Below are positions 23,783 through 35,222 of a DNA stretch of 64,000 nucleotides, piece by piece (position 1 is the stretch's first letter; each line of letters opens with the position of its first letter). Where the stretch lies: the NCBI GenBank assembly GCA_037178855.1, contig JASJZC010000004.1:434001-498000 (forward strand). The letters run 5' to 3'. The notes under the pieces are model-generated. The model searched no databases and was not told the origin of the DNA. It saw only the letters and a program-made list of their open reading frames with translations. The position numbers and the translations under genes are program-made. The stretch is from Oscheius sp. JU75. Taxonomy: Eukaryota; Nematoda; Chromadorea; Rhabditida; Rhabditidae.

Positions 23783-24081
23783 ACACTGTCTGTTTGAATG
23801 AAATTGATCTCCTAACGGTCTACTGTTCTCTGCTGGTTGTACATAATTTTACGCTTCCTTTCTTCGGCCAATAAAACCATCTTAACCATGTATATTTCTA
23901 AGGACATTGATCTTTTGAAAGACTGGTTTTTGTGGTGACGGAAAAGTTCTCACGGCAGTCTCTGGTTTGGAGTATCGGCGATCGCTCACTTTCGATGTTG
24001 TCCTTGGTTAAAATGTCCTTGGTTTAAAAAAATTAAGAAAATTTCCGCTGCAGCCCATTAACTGTGTTTGTGCAGGGAAGA

Positions 24082-24361
24082 CTTTATCTCTAAGACACTT
24101 CTTTCCACATCTTTGTCTTTATCGCTAAGACATTTCTTTCCACGTCTTTGTCTTTATCGCTAAGACATTTCTTTCCACGTCTTTGTCTTTATCGCTAAGA
24201 CATTTCCTTCCACGTCTTTATCTTTATCGCTAAGACATTTCCTTCCACGTCTTTATCTTTATCGCTAAGACATTTCCTTCCACGTCTTTATCTTTATCGC
24301 TAAGACATTTCCTTTCACGTCTTTGTCTTTATCGCTAAAACACTTCTTTCCACGTCTTTTC
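24082..24361. repeat. 35 bp tandem repeat, 8 units, upstream of kinase copy 2
   Basis: Eight head-to-tail units containing TTATCGCTAAGACA and TTCCACGTCTTT end 20 nt before the ATG-proximal acceptor of copy 2. A single related unit (TTTATCGCTAAGACACTTCGTGCCACG) lies upstream of copy 1 near 11288-11315, so the repeat grew from the family's own promoter or leader region. Confidence 0.9.
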
Positions 24362-24381
24362 TACACGACTGCAGTAAGGAG

Positions 24382-27300
24382 ATGAGATTTCTTTACCCAG
24401 AACTGCCTGAATATTTAAAAGTGATTTCTGGCTTCAATAAAGAAAGCTATCCCGATCCATCTGAAGAGGATTTAAAAGAGCATCCGTACATTGTAAGTGT
24501 TACCTTCAATTATTACGTTCTTTTCAGCTCTCCTTAGCAGTAAATAGTAAAGATTGGGAGAAACTGAAAAATGACCCATACGGCTCCAGAGTTCAGCTGT
24601 TTGCCCCAATATTCAATCGACTGCACGATGCAGTACCAAGCTATGGTAAACCATGGATTAAGTGTGTTCACGTTGATGAAGAAGGATTCCGAAAGGAGAG
24701 CTCCAAAAAGCTTGATAACCTGCGAATTGTTTCGATTTTCCGGTATGGTAAATAACAAATTTTCAGGTTACAGTAGAAGAATTTGAAGCCTTATGGAATC
24801 AAGTTTGCGATGCTCAAATGTCGGACATAAAGCTGCGTTCAGCTCAATATTACACGCCCACGCCCTTTAAGACGTCTGCTATAGCCAATTGGATCAAAAT
24901 ATCTAATGTTCTGAGAAAAAAATATCAGCTGGTTTACTACACAGCAGTTGTGAAGCTTGTTGAAGATATGGTATTTTAGCGTGTAATTCTCACCAAAAAT
25001 ATTGATCAGACTTTGTTGGAATCCGTTGGATATTCTCATTTTCTACGGCTGTGCGACTTCGTCCACGTTATTAGTGAATTTTCTATAACAAACATGCAGG
25101 CTGAAATGGGGTGGCAGGCTAAAATTATTAGTGAATTTCCTATTACGAACATGCAGGCTGAAAAGAAAAGCACAGAATCACGAAAATGCTTTTTAGTGTT
25201 TAAGGTAAATTGAATCCTACAGTGAACCGAATGGTTTTTAAGAAATGGATAGTAGCTCTGGACAAACTCTACACACATTATCCTGGAATTTATGTGGAAA
25301 AAATAAATACAAAGAACACTGAGATGTTGCTAGCACTCCCGGAAAATGTCATCAGCTTCACTCAAGAAGAACAAAGCTTGCTTCACAAGTTAACAGTTAG
25401 GGATTTTGAAATTGGCGACTTTTATTTTTCAGAAAGAAAATTTCCGTCGTCTTCAAGTGCGAGAAAGGGTAGAATCTATGCTGAAAGAATCTCTCATCTC
25501 TCGATTTTTTCAAGAAAGGGACATTGGTGAATATCTACATTTCGACTTGTTGGGACCGAAAGACTACTTCTTGGTCTTCAAAACAACCAAGGAGTTTTTG
25601 GAGCATACCTTAAATGAGGAAAGTTTTCTAGTAAAATCGTGTATTTCACTCACTTTTAGGACAGAAACAAAGATAAAGACTGCTCCCGTGTCCTTTCAAG
25701 CTTGTTGGGGTTGGTACCAGCTCTGCCTCTTGTTGTGAACAACCTTTTCCCGGTAAGTGAAAGGAGCTGGCACTCTCTCCTCCTACGACTGGATGGCCGA
25801 GAAATGGGTGGGGAGATACTAGTTTACGGCAGTTTTCAGAAAATAATTCCTCAAACAGTCGAGCCAAAGGACGTTGTAGTGTCAAGCGGCGATATTCGGC
25901 TGTTGGAAAGGCTTGTGAAGACATTTGGAGAGTGTGGTCACAACCTACGTTATTACAAGACGCTCGAACTTGAATCGTATATGTCGGCTATAGCACTATG
26001 GTCGAACGACAATAAAGAGCGTAAGATGTTAAAGCTATGCATTAAGAAAATCTATTAAGAAAAAACATCCAAGAATCGTCTTCCGTACTTAAAACCAGTC
26101 ACTAATCTGAGTGATCAAGAACTGGATTCCCTTAGCTACTCAGAATTGAGAAAAAAGATACCAATGTTTAAAACAGATAATTTTTACGAAAAGATCTTCG
26201 AGAAGTGTTCAGAGGTTTGAACGGCTCTGATTCAACCACGATTTAGTAGATCAAATTCTTACATGGAGAGCGGCTGTATGCCCTAGCTGATCACCTGAGA
26301 TTTGATGAAGAGATCAGAAATCGTTTTTATGATTACAGTGTAGTGAGCTACAGCGAAGTGAGCTACAGTGAAGAGAGCTGTAGAAATGATCCTCCTAAAT
26401 ACAGAAAAGTGAGTTGTGTCGCGCCGAAACCAGAAACTTTTATTGTAGAAAGCCTGTGAAATGTTCTGTGAAGAGATGAATAGTACTTTGGACTTTGGAT
26501 CCCTGCTAATCTACTTCCACGTAGCATTTAAAAGTAGAGAAGCAATCTTTACGTGATTATAGGTCCTGAAAAAGTACTTGAACGTGGAGCAAATCGAAAG
26601 TTTGGAGGAAAAACTTCGACAACGTCAACAAGCAGAACAAACCTTTCTGGAGTATTTCTTCCATGTTCCACAAACAGTGAAACATGTAAACATCAAAAAG
26701 TTGACTAAATACTATCCATATGTATTCTTTCTGGCCTTTGTAAAAGTTTTTCTGGTAAGTTTCGTCATCCGTCTTTGATATTGAACAGTTCCATACTCAA
26801 ATTGGCCAGAGAGAAGATCAGCAGCAGTGTATAAACCGTCTTGTGGATACTCTCGAGTGCTTTCCAGAGCTGAAAAAACTTCTGACTCGTCAAAGAATCA
26901 CCCCCGAGATGTACTTTCACGAGGTAACTGTTGGTGACAACTGATGTAATTTGTTTCTGTAGTTTCTCTACAAAAAACTGACGACATCGTCAAAAAATGC
27001 GCCTCTGGAGCAGCTGAAGCGTATTTGCAGCAGCGAATGGGGAAATGTTCTGTCAGGTACTACCGTAGGTATTTTTTAATACCATTTTCATAACACATTT
27101 TTCAGCCAATTCGCTTCAAAAGCTATGAAAAATCGTCTCTTGCCAAAGTCAGACAACTTTTCAAAGGCGGTCAAGCCGTCGTGGAGCTTGTGACTGCGCC
27201 TGGACTGCCAGTACCAGTAGTCGCCAAGTTGTTTGATGGGGAGGTGGCTGATTCTTACGGTCTGCAAGAAGCATTTTTGCAAATGAAGGATGAAATTCGT

Positions 27301-28128
27301 ACACTCTTGACGGTGAAACTCTAACTTTTCCTGTCAATCGTGCCAATTTAGACGCAATGCCATCCACACATTGTTTCTCTTTACGGATATGTAGTCAACA
27401 GGCACATAATTCGAGGTCTGTTGATGGAACTTTGCAAAGGAGGCTCCTTAGATTCGGGTAACCTGAAACATTTTTTACCTTCAACTTTTTCAGTGATTAC
27501 ACGCACTGAGAACTATTCCGAATCTTCAATCATTCGCTGGAGTCTCCATGCAGCATGCGGACTAGACTTTATCCATACCAGCAACTTGCTTCATCGTGAT
27601 GTGAAACCTCACAAGTGAGCTTGTCTGTTTCTCTTTAATATCAATTTTAGCATGTTACTCGATGAAAACCACCAACTTTTGAAGATCACCGATCTCGGAA
27701 TCGTAAAATTGGGGACTATTATCTCTGATGTTCTTCAATTTGAATATACCTCGGACCGCGGAACCCTTGGGTATCGCGCTCCTGAAATCATTTACGGAGA
27801 TGTGGATACCTGCACTCCAAAGGTCGACGTTTTCGGTCTTGGTCGCTCAATATGGAAAATGATTTTCCGCTGCCATCCTAAAGATACTCTCGATGAAACA
27901 CCGGCTATGGAAGTGACAGTGTCTCCTACAATATGGGCGTATGTTCAGAGGTTAGTGTAGCTTTTTCGAGAAAGTTTTGTAAATAGGATGATGGAACACG
28001 ACCCGGACTTGCGTCCAACTATGGCAGAAGTATACAAATTTTTTGAAGAACAAGAGCATCCTCCTACACCGACAGATCGCCAAGAGGAATCCTGTCACGA
28101 GCCTCAACCCAAAGTCAGAGATAGTTAA
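24382..28128 (+). CDS. kinase-family copy 2: ~1,021-codon frame with one in-frame TAG
   Basis: Eighteen exons join in phase: 24382-24492, 24528-24728, 24767-25204, 25243-25395, 25433-25630, 25660-25752, 25840-26020, 26060-26214, 26250-26408, 26449-26520, 26563-26754, 26789-26923, 26963-27064, 27106-27312, 27352-27457, 27494-27614, 27651-27950, 27987-28128 (TAA). The only defect is TAG at 24977-24979 (codon 175), where copies 1 and 4 have CAG. Kinase domain ~735-1005: glycine loop FKGGQAVVE, VAxK Lys771 (PVVAK), HRDVKPHN with Asp870, Lys872 and Asn875, DLG 889-891, RGTLGYRAPE. The TKL/receptor-like-kinase flavour is inferred from the motifs. A conserved 138-nt exon (28155-28292) may replace the TAA via the donor at 28114. 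Exon 26250-26408 holds a 15-bp in-frame repeat (VSYSEVSYSEE). Either a very recent pseudogene, or a gene whose TAG is a sequence error or read through. Confidence 0.72.
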
Positions 28129-28536
28129 GAAAGATCCGTATAATTTACTTTCAGAGACTCAAACTTGCCGACAATGAAGTGGAAGAACGGAAGCCAAAAT
28201 CTGAAAATATCGAAGAAGTCGATAGACAGGCTCAGGAAATAACACTAACACCCAAAAATCGGACTCTATCAGTCCGCCGTCAAGAAAAGCCGGTGTTTTT
28301 TTTTTTTTTTGCAGAAACAGAGGTAGAGAGACAGGGCGATAAGAGACAGAAACAGAATATTGCAAGGGTCAGAGCGCCCGGTGAAACGCTTTTTTTTTTA
28401 AATGAGTTTCGCTACGAATGTCCTCCAAAATGCTTGTCCGCTTTCGCTTTTTGGCGAGGAACAAAAGTGCGTTCGCGAGGGAAAAGCGACCGTAGCAGAA
28501 ATATTCTTACTAAATATAATGTTATATCTTTTGCAG

Positions 28537-28681
28537 ACTGAGAGACAGAGAGGCACACGAAGAAGTGAAGAAGCTGCACGAAGAAGTGATGGTATGTAAT
28601 AGACCAGCGGTCTCCGACGGCTTCGCCGCCCTTTTCTCTTGACTCTATAGGAAAAACATGCGACTGCGCCACTTCTACTAT
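28537..28681 (+). CDS. possible short coiled-coil exons, weak
   Basis: An exon-like piece 28537-28591 between TTTTGCAG and GTATGT encodes a charged helix (LRDREAHEEVKKLHEEVM). The next acceptor at 28650 opens a short frame ending in TAG at 28679-28681. No upstream exon or family match was found. It lies just after kinase copy 2 and could be a separate small gene or chance. Confidence 0.2.
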
Positions 28682-29094
28682 AGCAGAAGTTTCTAAGTTT
28701 CCTCACAGCTGACTTGTCAGCTTTTGGCTCGTGGCGACGCACGGACGGACGACGGACAGACACTATTGAACTTTAATAGTAGAGATGTTGAAGGGCTGCG
28801 AAGCTGCCGGCGGTCCTTCGACCTTGGCTTAGAATTGATCGCAGGTGGTTGCGCCGCTCCCCTAGTACCACTTTCCTCCACAGCTGGCTTCCCTTGTCTC
28901 TCGACATGAAATGACTTGTCAGAGTTCTTGGATATTAGTGCTGACAGGCAATTGTGCCGGCACCATGACAGACAGACGGACGGACACCACTGCGCTTTAG
29001 TAAAAAAAGATTTTCCGCTAGGTCACAGACCTTATTTTCTTTTAAAAGAAACAGGAGTATTCCAGCTTCAATTGCAGTTGAAATGGAGAAATTG

Positions 29095-29165
29095 TTATCT
29101 GACCTATCGCAAGCTCTTTCCTGTCCTATCGCAAACTCTTTTCTGTCCTATCGCAAGCTCACTTC
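29095..29165. repeat. ~22 bp tandem repeat, 3 units
   Basis: Three adjacent units of the type TATCGCAARCTCTTTYCTGTCC are visible directly. Confidence 0.8.
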
Positions 29166-29266
29166 AACAGATTTCATCATGGCCTATTTCAAGTTTGCTT
29201 GCGCCTGCAGAGCCGATAGTAAAGCAAGTTGCTTTATATTTCTTATGCGATAAGAGAGTGCTTTAG

Positions 29267-29705
29267 GCGCCAAAGACGGCACTCGGCGATGTTCTGCCTC
29301 AATTTTGCAAAGATGTTATGCAGCTGATGCCCAGATTTGACAGCGAGGTGAGTTGCTAAAGTTAAATGAGACCTTTAGCCTTTCCTTCAGCTGTACGCTT
29401 CTGTCAATCGTTGGGGCAAAGAGCAAGCACGGCTTCTGCGCTTCATACGCTCTGGTCTGGAGTTCTTCAAAGAGGACATTGTGAACGAGACTAATCCGGC
29501 CGATCTCAAGGAAATTTTCAAGAAATTCATGGAAGAAGGCGATGCTCCTGACAAGCTGGAATTAAAGTTGAAAGATTATGCCGGCAACCGAGCCGAATGG
29601 GATACTGGCGCGGTTCCAGTCGACTTGCGTGCTGTTCCCTCAACACATACCTGGTGGAGCGAACTGGAAAGAAATGATAGTGTCACCAAGTTTGGAACAT
29701 TATAA
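29267..29705 (+). CDS. 3' part of an unidentified soluble protein
   Basis: Two exons in phase, 29267-29347 and 29391-29705 (TAA), with clean borders (CTTTAG, GAG/GTGAGT, TTTCCTTCAG). They give 131 residues of well-mixed soluble composition, with LLRFIRSGLEFFKED, LKEIFKKFMEEGDAPDK and a C-terminal VPSTHTWW. Upstream exons were not located, so the N-terminus is missing. I do not recognise the family. Codon use (AAG, CTG, GAG rich) supports real coding sequence. Confidence 0.5.
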
Positions 29706-30184
29706 AGCTCCTCGTCTTCGCATCTTTTTATAGTTTATGTTTTTTATCCTTCGAATACCTCCCTATCTCTCCCTTTTCTATCGCTGTTTAAGGTAGCCAG
29801 CGATGGTCTCAGCTTGACCTTTTGAAAATCTTACCTTGACTCACCCTCCTTGAAAGTAGCCTACAGTTCAGAGGTGAACCAAGAGTCAGGACTAGAGAGA
29901 GGACGAAAGACATAGTAGCCAGTCAAGGTTCAGACAAGACATCGATCTCAGAACTACTATCTCACAGTCTGTAAAGAATAGTCAAAAGACTATCGACAGA
30001 ACATGAGACTTCTGAATGAGTAACAGAGAACAGAGTGAGAGACAGTCGAGGGGGTCGGAGATTACAGAAACCATGGTCTCTGCAATTCAGATGGTATTTC
30101 TACGGAGACACGGTAGTCAAGATAGGTCATTTAATCTCAAAAATCCGGACGCTAATGGAAGGAACCCATCTATTTTAAATTGTT

Positions 30185-31112
30185 TTCTTGAAAAAATCGA
30201 GAGATGAGAGATTCTGTCAGCATAGATTCTACCCTTGCTCGCATTTGAAAACGATGGCGATTTTCTTTCTGAAAGATAAAAGTCGCAAATTTCAAAACCC
30301 CTAACTGTTAACTTGTGAAGTTCTTCTTGAGTGAAGCTAATGAAAAATCGTTGAAATGGAACTGCTGGAGATTATGTTTTATGTCCTTTGCAATGTTCCA
30401 TCAACAGACCTTTAATTCTGTGTTCGTTGACTACATATCCGTAAAGAGAAACAATGTGTGGATTGCATTGGGTCTAAATAGTCCTGACAGGAAAAGATAG
30501 GATTTCACAGTTAAGATTGTACGAATTTCATCCTTCATTTGCTTATAGCATATCTTCTACACTTCACAACTGTAGTAAATAATCCAATAACTTTCTTTCA
30601 GAATACTAGATATCTTGATCCATTTGACTAAACCAGATTTCTCTAATGGAAAATAAAAAACCGATTCTGATCTGAACTTTTTGTCCAGCCTTTGAGCATT
30701 GCAAACTTGATTCCATAAGTCTTTAAATTCTTCTTCTGTAACCTGAAAATCTGTTTATTTCCATACCGGAAAATCGAAACAATTCGCAGGGCTTCAAGCT
30801 TTTTGGAACTGTACATCTTTCTAAAATTATCCATTTCGTGATTACCAAGGTTTTTAATACTGGACTTTCGCATTCCATTAATACCAATGTGAACACGCTG
30901 TTCACCTGACGGTGAATTGAGCATTGGGACAAACAGCTTAACTTCGGAGCCGAATGGGTCATTTTTCAGTTGCTCCCAATCTTCTCTATCCACTGCTAAG
31001 CAGAGCTGAAAAGAACGTTAAAATATAAAGAAACATTTACAATGTACGGATGCTCTTGTAGAACGTCCTCATGTGGATCGGGAAACTTAACTTTATTGTA
31101 AGAAGAATTCAT
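30185..31112 (-). pseudogene. kinase-family copy 3, rearranged
   Basis: Minus strand. Exon 1 (31112-31041, start like copy 1), exon 2 (31005-30781) and the start of exon 3 (30742 on) are intact, then frame is lost near 30555 where a few bases are missing in the TAVVKLVE region. The sequence next jumps to kinase-domain pieces (KDEIRT, intron, TQCNPHIVSLYGYVVN, about 30542-30388), then back to exon 5/6 sequence (FTQEE...LHKLT, intron, KENRHRFQMRARV, about 30345-30185). The order N-terminus, kinase, middle shows an internal rearrangement. Confidence 0.78.
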
Positions 31113-31390
31113 TATGGAAGTCTTGCGGCTGGCACTTTTCTCCTTGCTTGGCGTGGAACGAGACTCTTTTTTTTCTCTTTCAGGTTCGCTTCTACTCCTA
31201 TTGAAGTCGGACACAGAGAGACTCCAGTAGATACAATTTATTAACGGAATAGAATAGATCACTTATTACACTTTGTGTGAAATACGTATATAGGTACAGA
31301 AATGCAGTGGGACTTGGCTGGAGTACAGTGGATCTTACCCGACTCTCAAAATATGGGCTGATGATACGGGAACCGAGATACTGGAGCAGT

Positions 31391-32486
31391 TTACCTCCTG
31401 GTACCGTCCTCGAAGAAGACGCCTCCGTCCAAGGCGCAATATTTGGGACAGATACCTAGAAAGTGTCTGATTATTTCACTCTGTCGTCCTACCTCTCTCT
31501 CCTTGGGGTCCAGGCTGTCCAGCTTGTCCAGCCGGGCCGTTCTCTCCGGGCTGACCGGCCTGTCCAACAGGTCCGGGTGGTCCTTGAGGTCCAGGCAGTC
31601 CATCGGGTCCGGGTCGACCGGCCTGTCCAGCATCTCCAGGCAATCCAGGTGGTCCAGTCTCGCCGGGAATTCCAGGGTCTCCTGGCAGGGCCGGGGTGCT
31701 GAAGGCGGGTCGTCCCGGTTCTCCTCTGGGACCTTCGCGTCCGTTGTCTCCTGGGTTTCCAGGCGGGCCGGGAGGTCCCTGGGGACCGGGAGGACCGTCA
31801 TTTCCTGGTCTTCCAGGGTGGCCGGGCTGTCCGGGACTGCCAGAATCTCCAGCCGGTCCAGGCTGACCAGGTTCTCCGGGAGGACAGGGGTTGCAGGGTG
31901 GGGCGGTGACTTCCTCGCAGATCGCTGGTGGTCGACCGGGGAATCCGGGGGCTCCAGGGGCTCCAGGCTTGCCAGGAACTCCATTTCGACCGGGAGGACC
32001 GTCGGGACCAGGCAGACCGGGAAGACAGCAGCCCTGACAACCACCAGCCTGACGCTTGGCCCTTCCAGCTGTCGCGTTGCTCGGGCGGAGGAAACTAGGC
32101 AGAGCACTGCGTGGAGAGCTACGGAATTCAGCCACTTCCATCATCACATCGCGAGCTGACAGCTGGAAAAAATGTTGTAAAACGAGGAAAAAAAATCAAA
32201 AACATTGCTCCCTGTGAGGCTCGAACTCACGACCTTCAGATTATGAGACTGACGCGCTGCCGACTGCGCCAAGGAAGCCCCGAAAGCGCGCTCTGGGAGA
32301 GAAATCTACCTTGCAAAACTCCATCTCGCCCTGTACTCGCAAATGAACACTGTTGATGTAGTTGTTGATGATGGGCAGTGTGATGAAGACTGCCACAATA
32401 GCCACGAATGAGAATCCGACTGCCGAATAGGCTACAAAACGATAAGCCCTCTCGCGAGGCTCCTCATCACACGAGGAGGTCTTCAT
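31391..32486 (-). CDS. cuticle collagen (303 aa)
   Basis: Three exons: 32486-32310, 32162-31493, 31455-31391 (TAA). Exon 1 encodes the nematode cuticle-collagen N-terminal domain ([19 protein letters not shown]... membrane/signal-anchor, then [11 protein letters not shown]). Exon 2 carries a furin-type site RAKR, a Cys knot (CQGCC), interrupted Gly-X-Y blocks, and CNPCPPG between the two triple-helical parts. Exon 3 gives the conserved C-terminus with [16 protein letters not shown] and terminal RR. Size, domain order and cysteine framing fit the family. Secreted from hypodermis into cuticle, trimerising and crosslinked. Intron 1 contains a tRNA-Met gene on the same strand. Confidence 0.95.
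32207..32278 (-). tRNA. tRNA-Met (elongator, CAT)
   Basis: Cloverleaf with 7-bp acceptor GCTTCCT/AGGGAGC (one G-T), A box TGGCGCAGTCGG, anticodon loop CTCATAA (CAT), B box GAGTTCGAGCC, and TTTTT downstream. It lies inside intron 1 of the collagen gene, same strand. Confidence 0.95.
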
Positions 32487-32902
32487 ACCTGGAATCAGAA
32501 GTATTTGGGAGTCGGAAAAGAGGCAGGGAAAGTAAAAAACGATGTAAAAACAGCGAATCTAAGTGGTCCTCCTCGTCATCGCGTGGATTAGAGGAGGGGT
32601 GGAAGAAGCTGAGAAGACCGGTAGATCCGAGGGTCTTTTTGGGGCGACGGCGGGTGGCGGGAAAGAAAAAGTTGTCGTGGAACGGGGATTTGTCAGATTT
32701 GTCAACTGGCATAGATCAAACTTCCACTGTTAGAGTGACACAAAACTCCGTTTGGTCATAAAGGTGCTTCTTCCCTACTGTTCCTTGTACTCCTACCGCT
32801 TTCCCGCTTCAAAGAGTCTCTACGGACAATCAATTTCGAGCCAAAACGTTTAGATACACCAAACCAGTTTCTAGTTTCAAATCCAAAAAAGCAAAAACAT
32901 TC

Positions 32903-32973
32903 TCCCCGGCCGGGAATTGAACCCGGGTCTCGCATGTGACAGACGCGGATACTCACCACTATACTACCGAGGA
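32903..32973 (-). tRNA. tRNA-Asp (GTC)
   Basis: Acceptor TCCTCGG/CCGGGGA, anticodon stem CGCGT/ATGCG around loop CTGTCAC (anticodon GTC), B box GGTTCAATTCCC. All stems pair. Confidence 0.95.
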
Positions 32974-33231
32974 CACGATCCAGCCGGAATCACATCGAAT
33001 GGCAACTCTGCAGGCGAGCTAGTTGATCTTGTATCTTTCTGTAGTGACTGGTTTTTGTGCTCGTAATTTTTCGAAAAAGAGTGGAAAAAATATTTTGGAT
33101 CGGGGATCGCTGAAACCTAGTATTTCCGAATACAAAAGCGATTGAAAATAGGTTCTAAAGTAGAAAGGAAACTGGCATAGTTCGGTAAAGAGAATTTCAT
33201 ACTAGAAATCTTTGAAAGTCCTCTGGAAAAA

Positions 33232-33444
33232 TTAGGAAATGGACAAAAAAGATTGGAAAGGACTGACTAGGACTAAAGGTTCAGAGAGAGGTATCCTGTA
33301 CTGGAGGCCCATTGGAAGAGTACATGGTTCAGTGAACAACCAATAGAAACCAGGCAGTATGAGAATGAGGAAGAGTACCGAACAGGCAAGAGAAACATGC
33401 CAACAGGCTAAAACAGCTGTAATCGGTGCCCCCCTCTGGGCCAT
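33232..33444 (-). CDS. possible small membrane or secreted protein
   Basis: A 70-codon minus-strand frame has a hydrophobic segment (VLACWHVSLACSVLFLILIL) then CTLPMGLQY. A perfect TATA box (TATATAAAAG) lies about 45 nt upstream of the ATG. Whether the frame ends at 33232 or is spliced onward is unclear. The promoter is the best evidence. No family recognised. Confidence 0.4.
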   Translation of the reverse strand: MAQRGAPITAVLACWHVSLACSVLFLILILPGFYWLFTEPCTLPMGLQYRIPLSEPLVLVSPFQSFLSIS

Positions 33445-33485
33445 AAGCTGAGACGTGGTCGAGGCGCCGCCTCAGATCCGGCTGG

Positions 33486-33496
33486 CTTTTATATGG
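33486..33496 (-). promoter_or_regulatory. TATA box
   Basis: Minus-strand CCATATAAAAG about 45 nt upstream of the ATG at 33444. Confidence 0.55.
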
Positions 33497-33499
33497 CAG

Positions 33500-35220
33500 T
33501 AGCTATCTTTCTTCTTGGGGTAGGGGAGAAGACGAGGCGGAGTTTGGCTTGCGGCCAAATGCGATGGCAAGAAGGGCAGAGAGCCAATTGAGCTGATCTG
33601 CCCAAACCGGCGCCACGCCCACTTTTTTCGAGGAAGAGGAGAAGGCAGGGAATTAAGAGTACAGTTCCATCTGGCTTGTCTGCGGTGGGAGAGTCTGAGA
33701 TTTCAAAGTTAGTAACTAGACCAGCACCAGATCTATTGACTTGTTAGTGATAAACTCATCTCGAGAGCAGCTTTACCATCACTGTTTTGTGACAGAGCCC
33801 AATTCAGTGCTATTCCAGAAGTAGAAGAAGCTTTATTGAGAATTCGCCAAGTTCTCCAAAGCTGTCTGGAAGAGCAAGTCAAGTTCGAACTTCAATGAAC
33901 GATAATCAACCTATCGGTTCACTTCGGACAATACACAGTACATGGGTAATCATTGAATGTTTGAGACGCGTACTTAAGAATGGGTCAACAATTCAGCACA
34001 GAACTTATACTTGGATTGACCAGTAGAAGGACGGAGACTGAAGAAAGGGCCAATGAGAAAAGTACTTTGATGACAATGGTTGGACAGCTAAATGTATCGT
34101 GGTCATTTTAGCTGAACTTCCATTCATAAGAAGCAGGCTGTTAAAGATTGAACATTGTCATCATCGAATGTCATGGGTCTCTGTTCAGGAGGAGGTACAG
34201 TGCAATTCTCGATTGAGAGAGAACCTTTATGATTGACCCAAGTGTAGGTAACATCAATGTTCTGACTCTCACAGTCCCTCTCATTGCCTTCCTCAAATAG
34301 TTGTACTACATGGTGGTCCAAAGTTAGTAGTTTAGCTTCAGTACAGAGTCAGCTGTCCGGCTACTCTCAATAAGTCTCCCTCCCGACTGAACTCTCAAGA
34401 CATACTATTTCAGTTTACAGCAATTGTAAGTCGTTCACCCTCTCTCTTCAAAAGTTCAGTCAACCCCCAACCCACTCTCTTTCATACCAATCTGTCTCTT
34501 TCGTTTCCACAAGAGGATCTGCATTGACTCACTCTCGAACTCGTTTCTCTCTTACCTTCTCTCATTACTTGAACCAGATCGTCGAAGAAACCTAAGAGAC
34601 AAGGTCACGTCTACGTCATTTTCGCTTTTTCTCGCGAATGTTGCCGTTGGCTTCCTTCCGCTGCCCCCGAAGACGTTCCGGCCGCGTGACCGCGACATAG
34701 GGGAGACCGGTCGAACACGGGGGTCTGGGTGTGCGGGAATGAGCGTCAGCTGCACCATTCGTAAAGAGAAGGGGAAGAAAGTCCCCTTGTAGGGGGAAGA
34801 GGGATACATGAGAGGATCGAACACCAAAGAAAGCGAAGGTATGAAAGGTCGTCATCGGGAAACGACTGTAAAAGGTGATTGGAGAAAGCAGGGACGGTGA
34901 AGATGGTGGAACTGGGAGTATTTTAGAGGGTCTAGAATCTTCTCTGGACTCTGACTTGTGCACCTGTTTTTTGACGGAAGGGAGAGTTTCCAGCTTTATG
35001 ATGTTCTACGAAGTTACAGCTTTTTATCTGTTCTACAAATTTGCAGAACATCAAAAATCCTAAATCGATAGTCTTCTACGAAAAGTACAATCCTTCTCAC
35101 CTTCTGAGAGAAGTGTTTCTCGAGGTGGAAGCCTGTTAAAATTCATAGAAACTGGACCAAAAAATGGATCAAAAACGCTCATTAACCCCAACTGGATTTA
35201 CAAAACAAAAACAAAAATGA
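33500..35220. other. intergenic, no clear gene
   Basis: Only weak frames. A minus-strand 65-codon frame at 34321-34124 has reasonable composition (DHHVVQLFEEGNERDCES) but no convincing splice borders. A copy of the dispersed motif is at 35002-35057. Confidence 0.4.
35002..35057 (-). repeat. copy of the dispersed GTAGAACAGAT motif
   Basis: Read on the minus strand it gives GATGTTCTGCAAATTTGTAG, then AACAGATAAAAAGCTGTAAC, the same order of blocks as the copies near 9066, 48530 and 58400. Confidence 0.6.
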
Positions 35221-35222
35221 TT

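Noticed and set aside
24082-24361. CRISPR array
   Set aside because: Units are head-to-tail without spacers, in a eukaryotic genome.
22890-28128. TAG as a Gln codon (alternative genetic code)
   Set aside because: TAG and TAA end well-supported genes (both collagens, the Kunitz gene, the kinase copies), and the SDR with internal stops has other lesions. Ordinary pseudogene decay explains the pattern.
31443-32159. 238-codon plus-strand and other frames over collagen 1
   Set aside because: Antisense or shifted shadows of the Gly-X-Y repeat; only one frame gives collagen with the right N- and C-termini.
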